A DNA stretch of 64,000 nt from Kiritimatiellota bacterium B12222. Its GTDB lineage: Bacteria > Verrucomicrobiota > Kiritimatiellia > SS1-B-03-39 > UBA6053. The DNA is taken from assembly GCA_029719485.1 (NCBI GenBank), contig CP120722.1, positions 1,550,001 to 1,614,000 of the forward strand, in the 5' to 3' direction. Positions 25,851-35,338 of this stretch are shown piece by piece. The notes under the pieces were generated by a model, which saw only the letters and a list, made by a program, of their open reading frames with translations, was not told the DNA's origin and made no database searches. Numbering within the stretch: the stretch's first letter is position 1; each line of letters starts with the position of its first letter. The translations under genes were made by a program, and so were the position numbers.

Positions 25851-26984
25851 TTAGCGTCCTATTTCCTGAATAAGCCAAAAAAGACCGGCGCCCAGCAGTA
25901 CGGATCCGATGGATACGGATAAAAGGATGTTACGTCTTTCCCAGTCGATGAAGCGTTCCCAGAAGGTATAGCGGTGGGCCCGGACGGTTTCGTGTTGTAG
26001 GTAGGCTTTTAAATCGTCGACCATATCCATGAGGCTTGAGTATCGATCGTCCGGATTTCGTTGAATGGCCCGAATACAAATTGAATTGAGTGCTTTGGGG
26101 ATATTGCGTTCTGGAGTTCGTTTGAGTGGAGGGACCGGGTCTTGTTTTTGAATCCGTTCGAGGACTTCATCTTTATCGATACCCCAAACCAAGTTTTCGT
26201 GGGTGAGAATTTCGTAAAGAATGCTGCCTAAGGAGTAGACATCACAGCGTCCATCAATATTTTGATTGTCTCCGGCCGCTTGTTCTGGAGACATATAGAG
26301 TGGTGTGCCTGCACGTTTGCCGCTACGAGTAAGTTCGAGGCTCAGGTGATCCTGATCTGGAATTTCTCCATGTTGGCTTTCGGGTTCGTTGAGTACTTTG
26401 GCCAGGCCCCAATCCAGGATCATGACTTCACCAAATTCACCCACTAAAATATTTGCGGGTTTAAGGTCGCGATGAACGACCCCGCGTGAATGGGCGAAAG
26501 CGACAGCCTGGCCGACTTGAATCAATACCTCGATTAGATCTTTGAGGGGGTATTTTTTCTTAAACGAAGGATCACGGGCAATAATACCTAATAAAATTTC
26601 CCGAAGATCGACGCCTTCTACTTTTTTCATGGTGAAGTAGACGGCCCCCGCGCGGTCGCGACCTATTTCATAGACGGGGACGGTGGCGGGATGTTGAATC
26701 AGTGCGGTGACCCGGGCTTCGCGTAAAAACCTTTTTTGTTCGGTTTCATCTTCGTTGAGGTGGGCATGCAGGCGTTTCATGACCACGACACGTCCTAAGT
26801 TTTTGTCGAGGCATTCCTCGAGCACGGCGGTGCCGCCTTCTGCAAATTTAGAGAAGCGCTCGTAGCGCATATAGCCATTGACGATATGCTTGGGCAAAGA
26901 CTTATCTGTCACCAACAGCTCTAAAGGCTGGGTGTTGATTCGGGTCAGGGCTGAGGGTTTGGGCGATAATTTTTCAGTTCCCAT
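25851..26984 (-). CDS. Membrane-anchored Ser/Thr protein kinase
   Basis: The 377-aa protein has a complete Hanks-type kinase domain (about 40-340) with lysine in VVVMKRL, catalytic loop VVHRDLKPANIL and APE-region GTPLYMSPEQAAGD. The metal-binding DFG is DWG (ILDWGLAKV), a common variant in PVC-group kinases. The glycine loop is AEGGTAVLEE rather than GxGxxG. One membrane helix lies at about 352-370 with almost nothing outside, so no extracellular sensor is attached. Its 5' end overlaps the preceding cyclotransferase gene by 40 nt. Targets are unknown. Confidence 0.88.
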   Translation of the reverse strand: MGTEKLSPKPSALTRINTQPLELLVTDKSLPKHIVNGYMRYERFSKFAEGGTAVLEECLDKNLGRVVVMKRLHAHLNEDETEQKRFLREARVTALIQHPATVPVYEIGRDRAGAVYFTMKKVEGVDLREILLGIIARDPSFKKKYPLKDLIEVLIQVGQAVAFAHSRGVVHRDLKPANILVGEFGEVMILDWGLAKVLNEPESQHGEIPDQDHLSLELTRSGKRAGTPLYMSPEQAAGDNQNIDGRCDVYSLGSILYEILTHENLVWGIDKDEVLERIQKQDPVPPLKRTPERNIPKALNSICIRAIQRNPDDRYSSLMDMVDDLKAYLQHETVRAHRYTFWERFIDWERRNILLSVSIGSVLLGAGLFWLIQEIGR

Positions 26985-27325
26985 AAGGTCGTGCTGAGTA
27001 CATGGTGATTGTGGGGAGGGAGGATGTAAACCTCCGCAGATTCGGGAGGGCCGTTTTGAGGTAACATAGCCACAGTTTGTCTCTCATACAAATCAGATTC
27101 GTATCTATCCAGCATTTCCCATTCTGTGAGGGAAATCTCATAAAAGGCGGTGCCCTCGGTTTGGGCTCCCGGTTGCGAAATCAGGCCTGGAAAATCTTGT
27201 CCTTTGATTGCGTAGCGAGCGAAGTCGTGGAGGAGGGCGGGTTGATGAGGAGGGACTCTGTCTAATACAAAAGAAATAATATCGGGATGCTGTAAGGTCC
27301 CGTAGGCAAAAAGGGTTTGATTCAT
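26945..27325 (-). CDS. Gamma-glutamylcyclotransferase-like (AIG2/GGACT) protein
   Basis: A 126-aa protein with the family's start FAYGTLQHPDI (substrate-binding YGTL) and the catalytic-glutamate region near EWEMLDRYESDLYER. These small proteins release 5-oxoproline from gamma-glutamyl amines or peptides. The gene lies directly after the 329-aa unknown and overlaps the kinase start by 40 nt, so the three form one leftward unit. Specificity cannot be told from sequence. Confidence 0.8.
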   Translation of the reverse strand: MNQTLFAYGTLQHPDIISFVLDRVPPHQPALLHDFARYAIKGQDFPGLISQPGAQTEGTAFYEISLTEWEMLDRYESDLYERQTVAMLPQNGPPESAEVYILPPHNHHVLSTTLWELKNYRPNPQP

Positions 27326-28315
27326 TTAGAGAAAGGGTTGGCGATCTAATATCTGCAACAGGGGATGATCACTTTCTAATCGACCGGGTAAGGTGATTTG
27401 TAATTCGGCCAAGGCAGCGAGGTCCCATTGGATTTGGCGGGGACCGTTAAAATGACCTTGGCTAATGTGGGTCTCTAAATATTGGAGGTAGTCGGGGATA
27501 AATCGGGTGAGGACTTGGCGAACTTCTTCATGGCGATGTGCGGTTTGCCGCATGCTGCGGCTGAGGCAGAAAATCCATGGTAAATGTCGATGGCCTCTGC
27601 GTTTAAAGAAAAGTTCTCGATGAAACTCCATTACTTCCAAAGCGGTATCGATGAGTCGCCAGGGGAGGCAAAGTGGTTGATGGCTGTAACCGGCTGCCGA
27701 TGCGGGGTAAAGAATCGCGCAAAGATAAGGCAACAACGTCCATTGCCCGTCTACTTCAATGGGAGCGATACATCCCTGGCGGAGAAGGCCGGTATGCGGA
27801 TCGGTTTCATTGTGCATCCAATTGCTATAGAACTCACGCCAGGTTGAGTCCACCTGACGCGTCAGCACCAATAAAGTGTAGAGGGCTGTGGCTTCTCGGG
27901 TGGCGGCTTCCGGGTTTCCGCACCAGTCCAATTTTTGTAAAAAGTGGGTGAGACCTTTGGTGTCTTGCATTTCCGTTAAGGAGGGAATGGGGAATGCAGG
28001 TGCACGGCCCAGGGTGTAAAGGGCGGCGGTGCAGGCCGCGCTCACGGAAAGGGTGTGAGTGTGTTCTCCAAAGAGGCCGGTTTCTTCTTCTTGAAAAGAC
28101 TGGAGCGTTCCGATCCACTCTTCCTTTTTTTCGGGTTCAGTGGGCAGGCGGTCGAGCATGTAGTGAATGTTCACCGCTGCTGCGGATGCGTAGGGGTCTG
28201 CTTCAGCATCCGCATCCGGGCGGATGCGGTAACTGCCGATGGGGCCTTCAAGCTGGCAGTCTTGGAGTTTCTCTACGGCCAAATCCAGAATGCTTTGAAT
28301 GGAGTATTTTTGCAT
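27326..28315 (-). CDS. Uncharacterised helical protein, possibly an alpha/alpha toroid
   Basis: The 329-aa protein has no signal peptide and no clear family motif. Helical pairs recur with the spacing seen in alpha/alpha-toroid proteins (terpene cyclase or prenyltransferase-like repeats), for example the ASAAAVNIHYMLDRL, TLSVSAACTAALYTLG and ATREATALYTLLVL segments, which line up at about 50-residue steps. Many Trp/His residues sit between them. No DxDD or other catalytic motif is evident. It leads the unit with the cyclotransferase and kinase. The toroid idea is an inference from spacing only. Confidence 0.6.
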   Translation of the reverse strand: MQKYSIQSILDLAVEKLQDCQLEGPIGSYRIRPDADAEADPYASAAAVNIHYMLDRLPTEPEKKEEWIGTLQSFQEEETGLFGEHTHTLSVSAACTAALYTLGRAPAFPIPSLTEMQDTKGLTHFLQKLDWCGNPEAATREATALYTLLVLTRQVDSTWREFYSNWMHNETDPHTGLLRQGCIAPIEVDGQWTLLPYLCAILYPASAAGYSHQPLCLPWRLIDTALEVMEFHRELFFKRRGHRHLPWIFCLSRSMRQTAHRHEEVRQVLTRFIPDYLQYLETHISQGHFNGPRQIQWDLAALAELQITLPGRLESDHPLLQILDRQPFL

Positions 28316-28452
28316 ACGGAGGTATTCATAGGGGATTGGAAGGTGAAATTGAAGCAGAAAGCGGGTGAAGATTCATTTTATTGTCTATAGAATAAGGGAA
28401 CCTACGCGTACGGAGGCTTGCGCCGAGGCTGTTTAAGCGGTACAAGAGCCCG

Positions 28453-30927
28453 ATGCGAATTTCTATTCTTTTTCTGCTGTTTTTGTGCATGTCCTGCTTT
28501 CACTCCGTTGCGGATGAGAGCGTGTTGCTTTTGGCACAAAGCGCTGCCCAAAACCGCTTGTTGGATTTGGCGGTTGCTCATTATGAGGAGCTGATCGAAA
28601 CGGCGGAATCCTCTGTCCTTCAGTACCAAGCGGAGCTGGATTTGGCGCAGGTGTATTTGGCGAATGGAAAGTTGGATGAAGTGAAAACCATTTTGTCTCA
28701 ACTCGATAAAGCGCCACAAAGCGCTTTGTTTAGTGAAGTGTTGTTGATGAATGCCGATATTGCGTTGATTGAAGAAAAGCCGGATGAGGCCCAAATGTGG
28801 TTGGATCAATTGCCTATTTTAAATGGTGAGATGGCTTTTCAACGCAAACGGTTACAAGTGCGAACCTTTCGCATGCAAAACAAACTTGATGAAGCCATCG
28901 CCCTGCTGCTGGGGGAGGGGGCGGTGAGTGATTTGCCTCCGGTGTTGCAAATGGATCTGGCGGAATGTTGGCTGATTGCGGGGGAAGAGGAAAGTGCGCT
29001 TCAAATCTGGCAGGTGTTGTCTGCGGGTCCTCTTGACGATCTGTTGACACAACAAGCTTTGTTGCAACAGGCCAAATGGGCCTTGATGACTCAAGATGAT
29101 GCCGGTGCACGGGGTTTTCTTGAGAAGTTAACTGTAAAGGGAGAGCTGTTGGAAGAGTTAGAGCCTGAAGTTTATCCCGTGTTGATTCGATTGTTGGAAG
29201 ACGAAAGTGCGTATTTGGAGGCGGCCAAGTATTTAAAAGCCTTCGAAGTCATTGTTGCGGATCCGCTGTTAAAGAAATCCCTTCAGGCCTTGCGCGCTCA
29301 AGATTTAATCCTGGGCGGGGATTTGGAAAATGCCAGTCGCCTGTTGCAGGAGTTGATTGCTCTTTACGGCGATCAGGCCGATGTGGCCCGGGTTCAACTT
29401 TTGTTGGCGCGAACCTACGCGCAAGCGGATATCTTGGAAGCTGCTCGTGATGCCTACACCAATTATTTGTCTGTGTTCACAGATTCGCAGGGGCTTTTAG
29501 AGGCCCAGATGGGGTTGGCGACTGTGCAAGAGAGGCTTCAGGAATATCTCAAAGCTGAGCGTCTGTACGAAAAAGTATTAAACGAAGTTCCTGAAGATTC
29601 CGAATTGAGAGCCCTCTGCTTGCTGAAGTGGGCGGATATGGCCTTTGCGCTTAAAAAGATGCCGGTGGCCGCAGAGCGCTATGAATTATTTTTGGATGAT
29701 TATCCTGATCATCCTGAAGTTCCTTCCGTATTGATAAAGTTTGCGGTCAGTTTGGCTGAGAATGAGCAACTGCCACAGGCGTTAAATGTATTGAGTGGCA
29801 TTCGTCTACGATATCCTGAAAGTGAATTTGCGGAAAAAGCCCTGATGCAACGGGCCGTACTTTTGCAGAAGGGCTTACGTCCGGAGCAGGCTTTAGGGGC
29901 CTACGATAGTTATTTGGAGTTGTATCCGGAGGGGAGGTATGTGGTAGATGCGATGACGGATAAAGGGATCACGGCCTATCGTTTGGGTTTGTTTGATTTG
30001 GCGCTACGTCAATTCCGTGAAGTGAGTATGCGTTTTCCCGACAGTCCGAGAGCCGAACAGGCGCAGTCTCTGATCGGCTGGACCAACTATTTGTTGGGGG
30101 ATGATGAAGCGGCCCGGAAGGCGGGTCGGGAATTTATTAAAAAATATCCGCAATCCATTTATGCCTTCGAAGTGCGTTTTTGGTTGGCTGAACTGGCGTT
30201 TAATCATGGGGAATATCCGCAGGCCGCCTCAGAATTTCAGAAGTTAAGTCAAACCGAGGTCATTCCTGCCTTGCAATCCAAAGCGTGTTATTTGGCGGGG
30301 CGTGCGTTGTTGGCGGATAAAAAAATGGAGTTGGCGCTGAAAGAGTTTCGTCGATCCCGTGAACTAAATCCAGAAGCACCCTTTGCGGCAGATGTGTTGT
30401 TTTATATGGGGGATGCGCTTACGGAAATGGGGAGTTTTGACGAAGCCATTTTGATTTTCGATCAGTTGATCCGCAGTTATCCTGAGTCGTACTTGGTCTA
30501 TGCGGCGAGAGGGCGGATGGGGGATTGCCAATACACCTTGGGTGAAAAAGATCAAAGTCGATATTTGGAGGCGTTGAATTCTTACAAATTGGTGGAGGAG
30601 AGTAAATCGGCCGGATTGGAATTGCGGATTCAAGCCATGTATAAGGTGGGGCGCACTTTAAATGCCTTGGATCGAAAAGTCGAAGCGCAACGTCAGCTCG
30701 AAAAAATGATTCAGTTTTATATGGCAAACCGTAAATCGGTCGGTGAAGAAGCGTCCACTTGGTTTTTACGGGCGGTCGCCGATGTGGCCCAATCGTATGA
30801 ACAGGCTGGAGAATACCGCTCGGCGATTAAAATTTATGAACAACTTCGGGACTCAGGGTTGCCTCAGTCGACGGAAGGTGCTCGCAGAGTGGATGATCTT
30901 CGTCGGGAACACAGGATCTTATTTTAA
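28453..30927 (+). CDS. Large exported TPR-repeat protein (Tol-associated)
   Basis: The 824-aa protein has a short signal sequence (FLLFLCMSCFHSVA) and is helical throughout, with many TPR-like units; clear ones include AAERYELFLDDYPDHPEVP, YDSYLELYPEGRYV and FDQLIRSYPESYLV. These resemble BamD/YbgF-type TPRs, which act in the periplasm. It is 15 nt ahead of a TolQ-like gene, so it probably works with the proton-driven complex, as YbgF (CpoB) does with TolA, but it is three times the size. A potential lipobox at MSC is weak. Confidence 0.8.
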   Translation: MRISILFLLFLCMSCFHSVADESVLLLAQSAAQNRLLDLAVAHYEELIETAESSVLQYQAELDLAQVYLANGKLDEVKTILSQLDKAPQSALFSEVLLMNADIALIEEKPDEAQMWLDQLPILNGEMAFQRKRLQVRTFRMQNKLDEAIALLLGEGAVSDLPPVLQMDLAECWLIAGEEESALQIWQVLSAGPLDDLLTQQALLQQAKWALMTQDDAGARGFLEKLTVKGELLEELEPEVYPVLIRLLEDESAYLEAAKYLKAFEVIVADPLLKKSLQALRAQDLILGGDLENASRLLQELIALYGDQADVARVQLLLARTYAQADILEAARDAYTNYLSVFTDSQGLLEAQMGLATVQERLQEYLKAERLYEKVLNEVPEDSELRALCLLKWADMAFALKKMPVAAERYELFLDDYPDHPEVPSVLIKFAVSLAENEQLPQALNVLSGIRLRYPESEFAEKALMQRAVLLQKGLRPEQALGAYDSYLELYPEGRYVVDAMTDKGITAYRLGLFDLALRQFREVSMRFPDSPRAEQAQSLIGWTNYLLGDDEAARKAGREFIKKYPQSIYAFEVRFWLAELAFNHGEYPQAASEFQKLSQTEVIPALQSKACYLAGRALLADKKMELALKEFRRSRELNPEAPFAADVLFYMGDALTEMGSFDEAILIFDQLIRSYPESYLVYAARGRMGDCQYTLGEKDQSRYLEALNSYKLVEESKSAGLELRIQAMYKVGRTLNALDRKVEAQRQLEKMIQFYMANRKSVGEEASTWFLRAVADVAQSYEQAGEYRSAIKIYEQLRDSGLPQSTEGARRVDDLRREHRILF

Positions 30928-30942
30928 ATCAGGAGATATGAA

Positions 30943-31569
30943 ATGTACGAAAATTTAATGCAAGGCGGCCCGGTGATGTGGGTCCTGTTTGGGGTGAGCC
31001 TGTTGGCCTTGTCCATTTTTCTGAATAAGCTATTTGAATTGCATCGCGCCCAGATCAATACCAGTGATTTTTTAACCGGTCTGTACAATGTGTTGCGTCG
31101 GGGAAATACGGTGGAGGCGGTGAGCAATTGTGAGGACACCCCTGGTCCGGTGGCCCAATTGGTGCGGGCGGCTTTGTTGAAAGTGGATGAACCCCCTGAA
31201 GAAATTGCGAAAGCCATTCAGCAGGCGGGGATTTCTGAAATTCCTCGTTTGGAGCATCGACTGAATTTGCTGGCGACCCTTGGAAAAGTTGCCCCGATGT
31301 TGGGCTTGTTGGGTACGGTGTTATCCATGATGGGGGCTTTGCAAGAAATGCACGCCCAAGCGCCTTTGGCGCATTCGGGTGATTTGGCAAATCACTTGTG
31401 GCAGGCATTGTTGACGACGGCAATGGGCTTGGCCATCGCTATGCCGATTTATGCGGCCTATAATTTGCTGGTGAGTCGTATTGAGTCTTTGGTGATGGAT
31501 ATGGAATTTGCGGCTTCAGACGTGTTGGCTTTTCTACAGGCGAACCGTAAAATCTTAAGCAAGGATTAA
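30943..31569 (+). CDS. MotA/TolQ/ExbB-type proton channel protein
   Basis: The 208-aa protein has three membrane helices and the family core GKVAPMLGLLGTVLSMMGAL (about residue 115-134) with the large cytoplasmic loop between helices 1 and 2. It would form the pentameric inner-membrane channel that uses the proton gradient. It is preceded by AGGAG and its stop overlaps the next start (TAATG). TolQ and ExbB cannot be distinguished by sequence alone; the TPR neighbour favours a Tol-like role. Confidence 0.88.
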   Translation: MYENLMQGGPVMWVLFGVSLLALSIFLNKLFELHRAQINTSDFLTGLYNVLRRGNTVEAVSNCEDTPGPVAQLVRAALLKVDEPPEEIAKAIQQAGISEIPRLEHRLNLLATLGKVAPMLGLLGTVLSMMGALQEMHAQAPLAHSGDLANHLWQALLTTAMGLAIAMPIYAAYNLLVSRIESLVMDMEFAASDVLAFLQANRKILSKD

Positions 31570-32042
31570 TGCGGATGAAGCATTCTGATATCGCGCATTA
31601 CCGTCAACTGAATAGCCTTCGTCGGCGCTTTATGAGCCGTGGACGGCGATTTCCTCCTTCCATTGAGCCGGCGGCTTTGGTGGATGTGGTCTTGCTGGTG
31701 CTGATGTTTTTTATGGTGAGTTCTTCCTATGTTACCCGTCCCGGGGTTGAGATCTCTTTGCCGGTGTCTGATCAAAGTCAGGGCTTTCAAATGAATGCCA
31801 TGGTGGTGACGCTCACGCGAAATGAGTTGGTATTTTTTAATGATCAGCGCATTGATTTAGACGGACTTCCCCGGGCGCTTGAACGGGCGCACCTTGAGAA
31901 TCCTGATTTGCCTTTGGTGATCGAAGCGGATGAGTCGATTACGGTGGCGGTGCAGATGCAAGTGGTGGGGCAGGCCTCACGTGCGGGTATTCAGGAAATT
32001 GCATTGGCTACACGTGGAGTGACTCCTCGGGGGAGACCCTAA
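31569..32042 (+). CDS. ExbD/TolR-type protein
   Basis: The 157-aa protein has one membrane helix (about 35-52) with the essential Asp in ALVDVVLLVLMFFM, then a periplasmic domain with the TolR/ExbD pattern LPLVIEADESITVAVQMQVV. It pairs with the preceding channel protein. Coupling by a 1-nt overlap supports a joint complex. Confidence 0.87.
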   Translation: MRMKHSDIAHYRQLNSLRRRFMSRGRRFPPSIEPAALVDVVLLVLMFFMVSSSYVTRPGVEISLPVSDQSQGFQMNAMVVTLTRNELVFFNDQRIDLDGLPRALERAHLENPDLPLVIEADESITVAVQMQVVGQASRAGIQEIALATRGVTPRGRP

Positions 32043-32045
32043 GCG

Positions 32046-32750
32046 ATGTCCGGCCGTTTTCCGGTAGGTAAACCGAAGCTTCCTGCATGGTCCTTGTCCA
32101 TGATGGCGCTTTTGCTTGCCTTCATGGTTCACGCATTGTGGGTGGTGATTCCGCAACCTCATTTGCACCGTGAAACGGTGGTGCCCAAAGGAAAGCTGTA
32201 TGCCTATCCCAATTTAGATACGCAGCGCTGGTCTCCGACCTTGTTTTCACTGCCATCCCCCTTGGGGTTTTCAGGAGCCATTCGTCAACGGGAACCTAAT
32301 GTATTGCCTCCATTAAAGAGTTCGTTGATTTTGCATTCTCCCAGCGTGGTGAATTTAGATGATTTTTTTGAGACGCCCGGTTTGGATATTCCGCTTTCTC
32401 CAGTGTCTCACTTACCGATTACTGTATATTCTGAAGCAAAGGTGTTGCCGCAGCCGGTCCTTTCTTTTAGCTGGCGGCTGACTATTTTGGACGGGGATGA
32501 CTTGGACTATGAAATGGTGAGATTGCCAGGGCCTCCACAGTCTGCTCGGGCGGTGGTGCTTCATGGAACCATGACCTTTGATGCGTCGGGTCAGGTAAGT
32601 TCCTTAATTTTAGATCCTCCTCTCCTTCCTCAGGAAACGCGCAGTGCCGTGTTGAGATCCTTACGGCGTGTTCGACGGTTGAAGGGGGAAGGGGAAACCC
32701 GTATTCGTTTTAGATTTGCCTATGAACCTGAACCCGAGGGCAAAGGATGA
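32046..32750 (+). CDS. TonB/TolA-like energy-transducing protein
   Basis: The 234-aa protein has one N-terminal membrane helix (about 16-38), a Pro-rich middle and a C-terminal beta domain that has the TonB_C rhythm (GTMTFDASGQVSSLILDPPL, ETRSAVLRSLRRVR, RIRFRFAYEP). It would carry energy from the TolQ/R-like pair to the outer membrane. The sequence is divergent and lacks the long Lys-Pro repeats of TonB, so the call leans on layout and position. It overlaps the next gene by 4 nt. Confidence 0.65.
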   Translation: MSGRFPVGKPKLPAWSLSMMALLLAFMVHALWVVIPQPHLHRETVVPKGKLYAYPNLDTQRWSPTLFSLPSPLGFSGAIRQREPNVLPPLKSSLILHSPSVVNLDDFFETPGLDIPLSPVSHLPITVYSEAKVLPQPVLSFSWRLTILDGDDLDYEMVRLPGPPQSARAVVLHGTMTFDASGQVSSLILDPPLLPQETRSAVLRSLRRVRRLKGEGETRIRFRFAYEPEPEGKG

Positions 32751-32974
32751 CCTACAGCATTCAAGAACTATTTTTATTACCCCTGTACTTCCAATTTGTG
32801 GTATTGATGTATCTCGGTTGGCGCTATCGGAAGCGGGGATATCACGATCTGAGATCTCCTAAAGCCCACATCTTTCGTTGCACAAACTGTCGACATATCT
32901 ATATAGATAACCGCCGGGTTCCTCTTTCAAAATGCACCAAATGCAATACGTTGAACGAAATGATTCGTCGTTAA
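32747..32974 (+). CDS. Small membrane-anchored zinc-ribbon protein
   Basis: This 75-aa protein has one membrane helix (about 8-24) followed by a ribbon of two CxxC pairs, CTNCRHIYIDN and CTKCNTLNE, which should bind one zinc ion. It is coupled by an ATGA overlap to the TonB-like gene. The family is not recognised. It may be an accessory factor of the Tol/TonB-like complex. Confidence 0.72.
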   Translation: MTYSIQELFLLPLYFQFVVLMYLGWRYRKRGYHDLRSPKAHIFRCTNCRHIYIDNRRVPLSKCTKCNTLNEMIRR

Positions 32975-32996
32975 CTCTTTCGCCCACAAGAACACT

Positions 32997-34298
32997 ATGA
33001 AAATGAAAACTGCTCAATGGTCCACCGAGAAAAAATCTGCGGTGGTCACCCGTTTTTTAGCCCGTCCTGCAATCGATGCTGCTGCGGAAGCGGTGGCACG
33101 TCCCATCTTGGATGAAATTCGCGACGAAGGGGATAAAGCCGTGCTGCGCTATGCTCAAAAATTTGATACCCCTGACTTAAAGGTTGCAGACCTTCAGGTA
33201 ACAGATGAAGAAATAAAGTTAGCTCGCAAGGCGGTGGATAAAGATTTCCTCAAACAGGCGAAAGAAGCCGATCGACGCATTTTCGCCTTTGCCAAAGCCG
33301 GGAAACGGAAAAACTGGGAAATGGAAACGACACGAGGCGGTCGTTTAGGTGAGCAGTATGTGCCCTTGGATCGTGTAGGGGTGTACATTCCTGGTGGCAC
33401 CGCGCCCTTGGCCTCCACTTCTTTGATGACGGCGACCATTGCCCGTGCTGCAGGAGTGAAAGAAATCGTGGCCTGTACGCCTGCGGATAAAGAGGGCAAG
33501 GTGAATCCTTTTGTTTTAACCGCATTGCATTTGGCTGGCGTTACCGAAATTTACCGCATCGGCGGGGTGCAAGCCATTGGGGCCATGGCTTTTGGCACAG
33601 GAAAAATATCCAAGGTACAGAAGATTGTGGGGCCGGGTAATGCCTATGTCGCTGCCGCTAAAAAATTGGTGTATGGTGAGGTTTCATTGGATTCGGTTGC
33701 CGGCCCTAGCGAAGTGGCTATTCTGGCCGATGACAGCGCGAATCCCGCTCATATCGCGGCCGATTTGTTGGCTCAAGCCGAACACGGCACCGGACATGAA
33801 AAAGCCTTATTGGTGACTCCACACGCGGAGTTAATCGAAGCGGTTGGTCCCGAGTTGATGCGTCAGGCTAAAAATCTCAGTCGCTATGAACGGTTATTGC
33901 CCATTTTGAAAACCGGCGTGTTGGCGGTGCAGGTGACCGACTTGGAGCAAGGCATGGAGCTGATCAATCAATTTGCGGCCGAACATTTGGAGTTGCTGGT
34001 GCGTTCTCCCCGTAAATGGGCGAAGAAAGTACGGGCGGCGGGGGCTATTTTCTTAGGGCATTGGACGCCTGAATCCGCGGGTGATTTTGCGGCGGGCCCG
34101 AGTCACGTTTTACCTACTGGAGGGGCCGCGGCGATGTTCTCAGGCTTGACGGTTGATGATTTTATGCGTCGATCGAGTTTGATTCAACTCACCCGAAGTG
34201 ATCTCCAGGATGTGATGCCGGTGATTGAAGCCTTTGGTCGCGTGGAAGGGTTAGATGGGCATGTGCAGTCTGCTCGGGTTCGTTTTGGAGAAGACTAA
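32997..34298 (+). CDS. hisD: Histidinol dehydrogenase
   Basis: The 433-aa protein carries the HisD hallmarks: VGVYIPGGTAPLASTSLM, KIVGPGNAYVAAAKKLV, DSVAGPSEVAILAD and AEHGTGHEKALLVT, including the zinc-binding and catalytic His/Glu residues, plus ESAGDFAAGPSHVLPT. It oxidises L-histidinol to histidine with two NAD+, the last step of histidine synthesis. A second in-frame ATG lies two codons in. Its stop overlaps hisC by 1 nt. Only these two his genes are in the window. Confidence 0.96.
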   Translation: MKMKTAQWSTEKKSAVVTRFLARPAIDAAAEAVARPILDEIRDEGDKAVLRYAQKFDTPDLKVADLQVTDEEIKLARKAVDKDFLKQAKEADRRIFAFAKAGKRKNWEMETTRGGRLGEQYVPLDRVGVYIPGGTAPLASTSLMTATIARAAGVKEIVACTPADKEGKVNPFVLTALHLAGVTEIYRIGGVQAIGAMAFGTGKISKVQKIVGPGNAYVAAAKKLVYGEVSLDSVAGPSEVAILADDSANPAHIAADLLAQAEHGTGHEKALLVTPHAELIEAVGPELMRQAKNLSRYERLLPILKTGVLAVQVTDLEQGMELINQFAAEHLELLVRSPRKWAKKVRAAGAIFLGHWTPESAGDFAAGPSHVLPTGGAAAMFSGLTVDDFMRRSSLIQLTRSDLQDVMPVIEAFGRVEGLDGHVQSARVRFGED

Positions 34299-35338
34299 TG
34301 CCTATACGTCAATCGATCCAACCCTTACATGCCTATGTACCGGGGGAACAGCCCGCCGGTCAGGATTTGTTGAAGCTCAACACCAATGAAAATGCGTATC
34401 CTCCGTCACCAAAAGTATTCGAAGCGTTAGGGAAGTTGACTTCGGATGATTTGAGGAAATATCCTCAGCCCACCGGCAAAGATCTGTGCGAAGCGATTGC
34501 TCAGTTGCATGGGATTTCAGCAGAGCAAGTGCTGGTAACCAATGGCAGTGATGAGGCCTTGGCTTTGTGCACCCGCGCCTTTTGTGAACACGGGGGACGG
34601 GTAGGGTATTTGAAACCTTCGTATTCTCTCTATCCTGTGCTGAGCGATATTGCTGAACTGGAAAAGGTGGAATTCCCACTGGAGGCCGACTTTAGTTGGA
34701 AGATGCCGGAGCAGGTGGATGTTGATTTCTTTTTCCTGACCCAGCCGAATGCCCCCACCAGCTTAGCGTTGAGTCGATCACAAATCGAAGAGCTGTTACA
34801 ACGCTGCTCAGGTGAAGTATTGGTGGATGAAGCTTATGTGGACTTTGCGGATGGTAGCATGGTCGAGCTGATGAAGGCCTCTGATCGGATGTTGATTTCC
34901 CGTACGTTTTCTAAAAGTTATAGTTTGGCGGGGATTCGTTTAGGCTATTTAATGGGGCCCGCAAAATTGATCGAAGCGCTCTACAAAATTAAAGATAGTT
35001 ATAATACGGATATTTTTGCGCAACGGGTAGGGTTGGCTGCGGTTCAAGATCAATCGTGGATGTTGCAAAATGTTACAGCGATCCGCGGTACCCGTGAGCG
35101 GGTGGCTAAAGCCTTAACCGTCTCTGGTTTTTCGGTGATGCCTTCGCAAACGAACTTCCTATTTGCGAAAGTCCCAGAGGGAGAAGATGCTCAAAAGATC
35201 TTTGAAGCTCTGCGGGACCGGCAGGTGTTTGTACGGTACTTTCCCGGAGAACTGACAGGGGACTACCTGCGCATTACGATTGGCACGGATGAACAGATGG
35301 ATCGTTTTCTTGACGAACTCGACTCTGTACGGACGTAG
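34298..35338 (+). CDS. hisC: Histidinol-phosphate aminotransferase
   Basis: The 346-aa fold-type I aminotransferase has LNTNENAYPPSPKV at the start, TNGSDEALALCTRAF, FLTQPNAPTS and the PLP lysine in RTFSKSYSLAGIRLGYL. These match HisC, which transfers an amino group from glutamate to imidazole acetol phosphate. It is coupled to hisD. No terminator is obvious directly behind it. Other aminotransferases of the HisC/CobD type are possible, but the hisD partner settles the call. Confidence 0.93.
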   Translation: MPIRQSIQPLHAYVPGEQPAGQDLLKLNTNENAYPPSPKVFEALGKLTSDDLRKYPQPTGKDLCEAIAQLHGISAEQVLVTNGSDEALALCTRAFCEHGGRVGYLKPSYSLYPVLSDIAELEKVEFPLEADFSWKMPEQVDVDFFFLTQPNAPTSLALSRSQIEELLQRCSGEVLVDEAYVDFADGSMVELMKASDRMLISRTFSKSYSLAGIRLGYLMGPAKLIEALYKIKDSYNTDIFAQRVGLAAVQDQSWMLQNVTAIRGTRERVAKALTVSGFSVMPSQTNFLFAKVPEGEDAQKIFEALRDRQVFVRYFPGELTGDYLRITIGTDEQMDRFLDELDSVRT

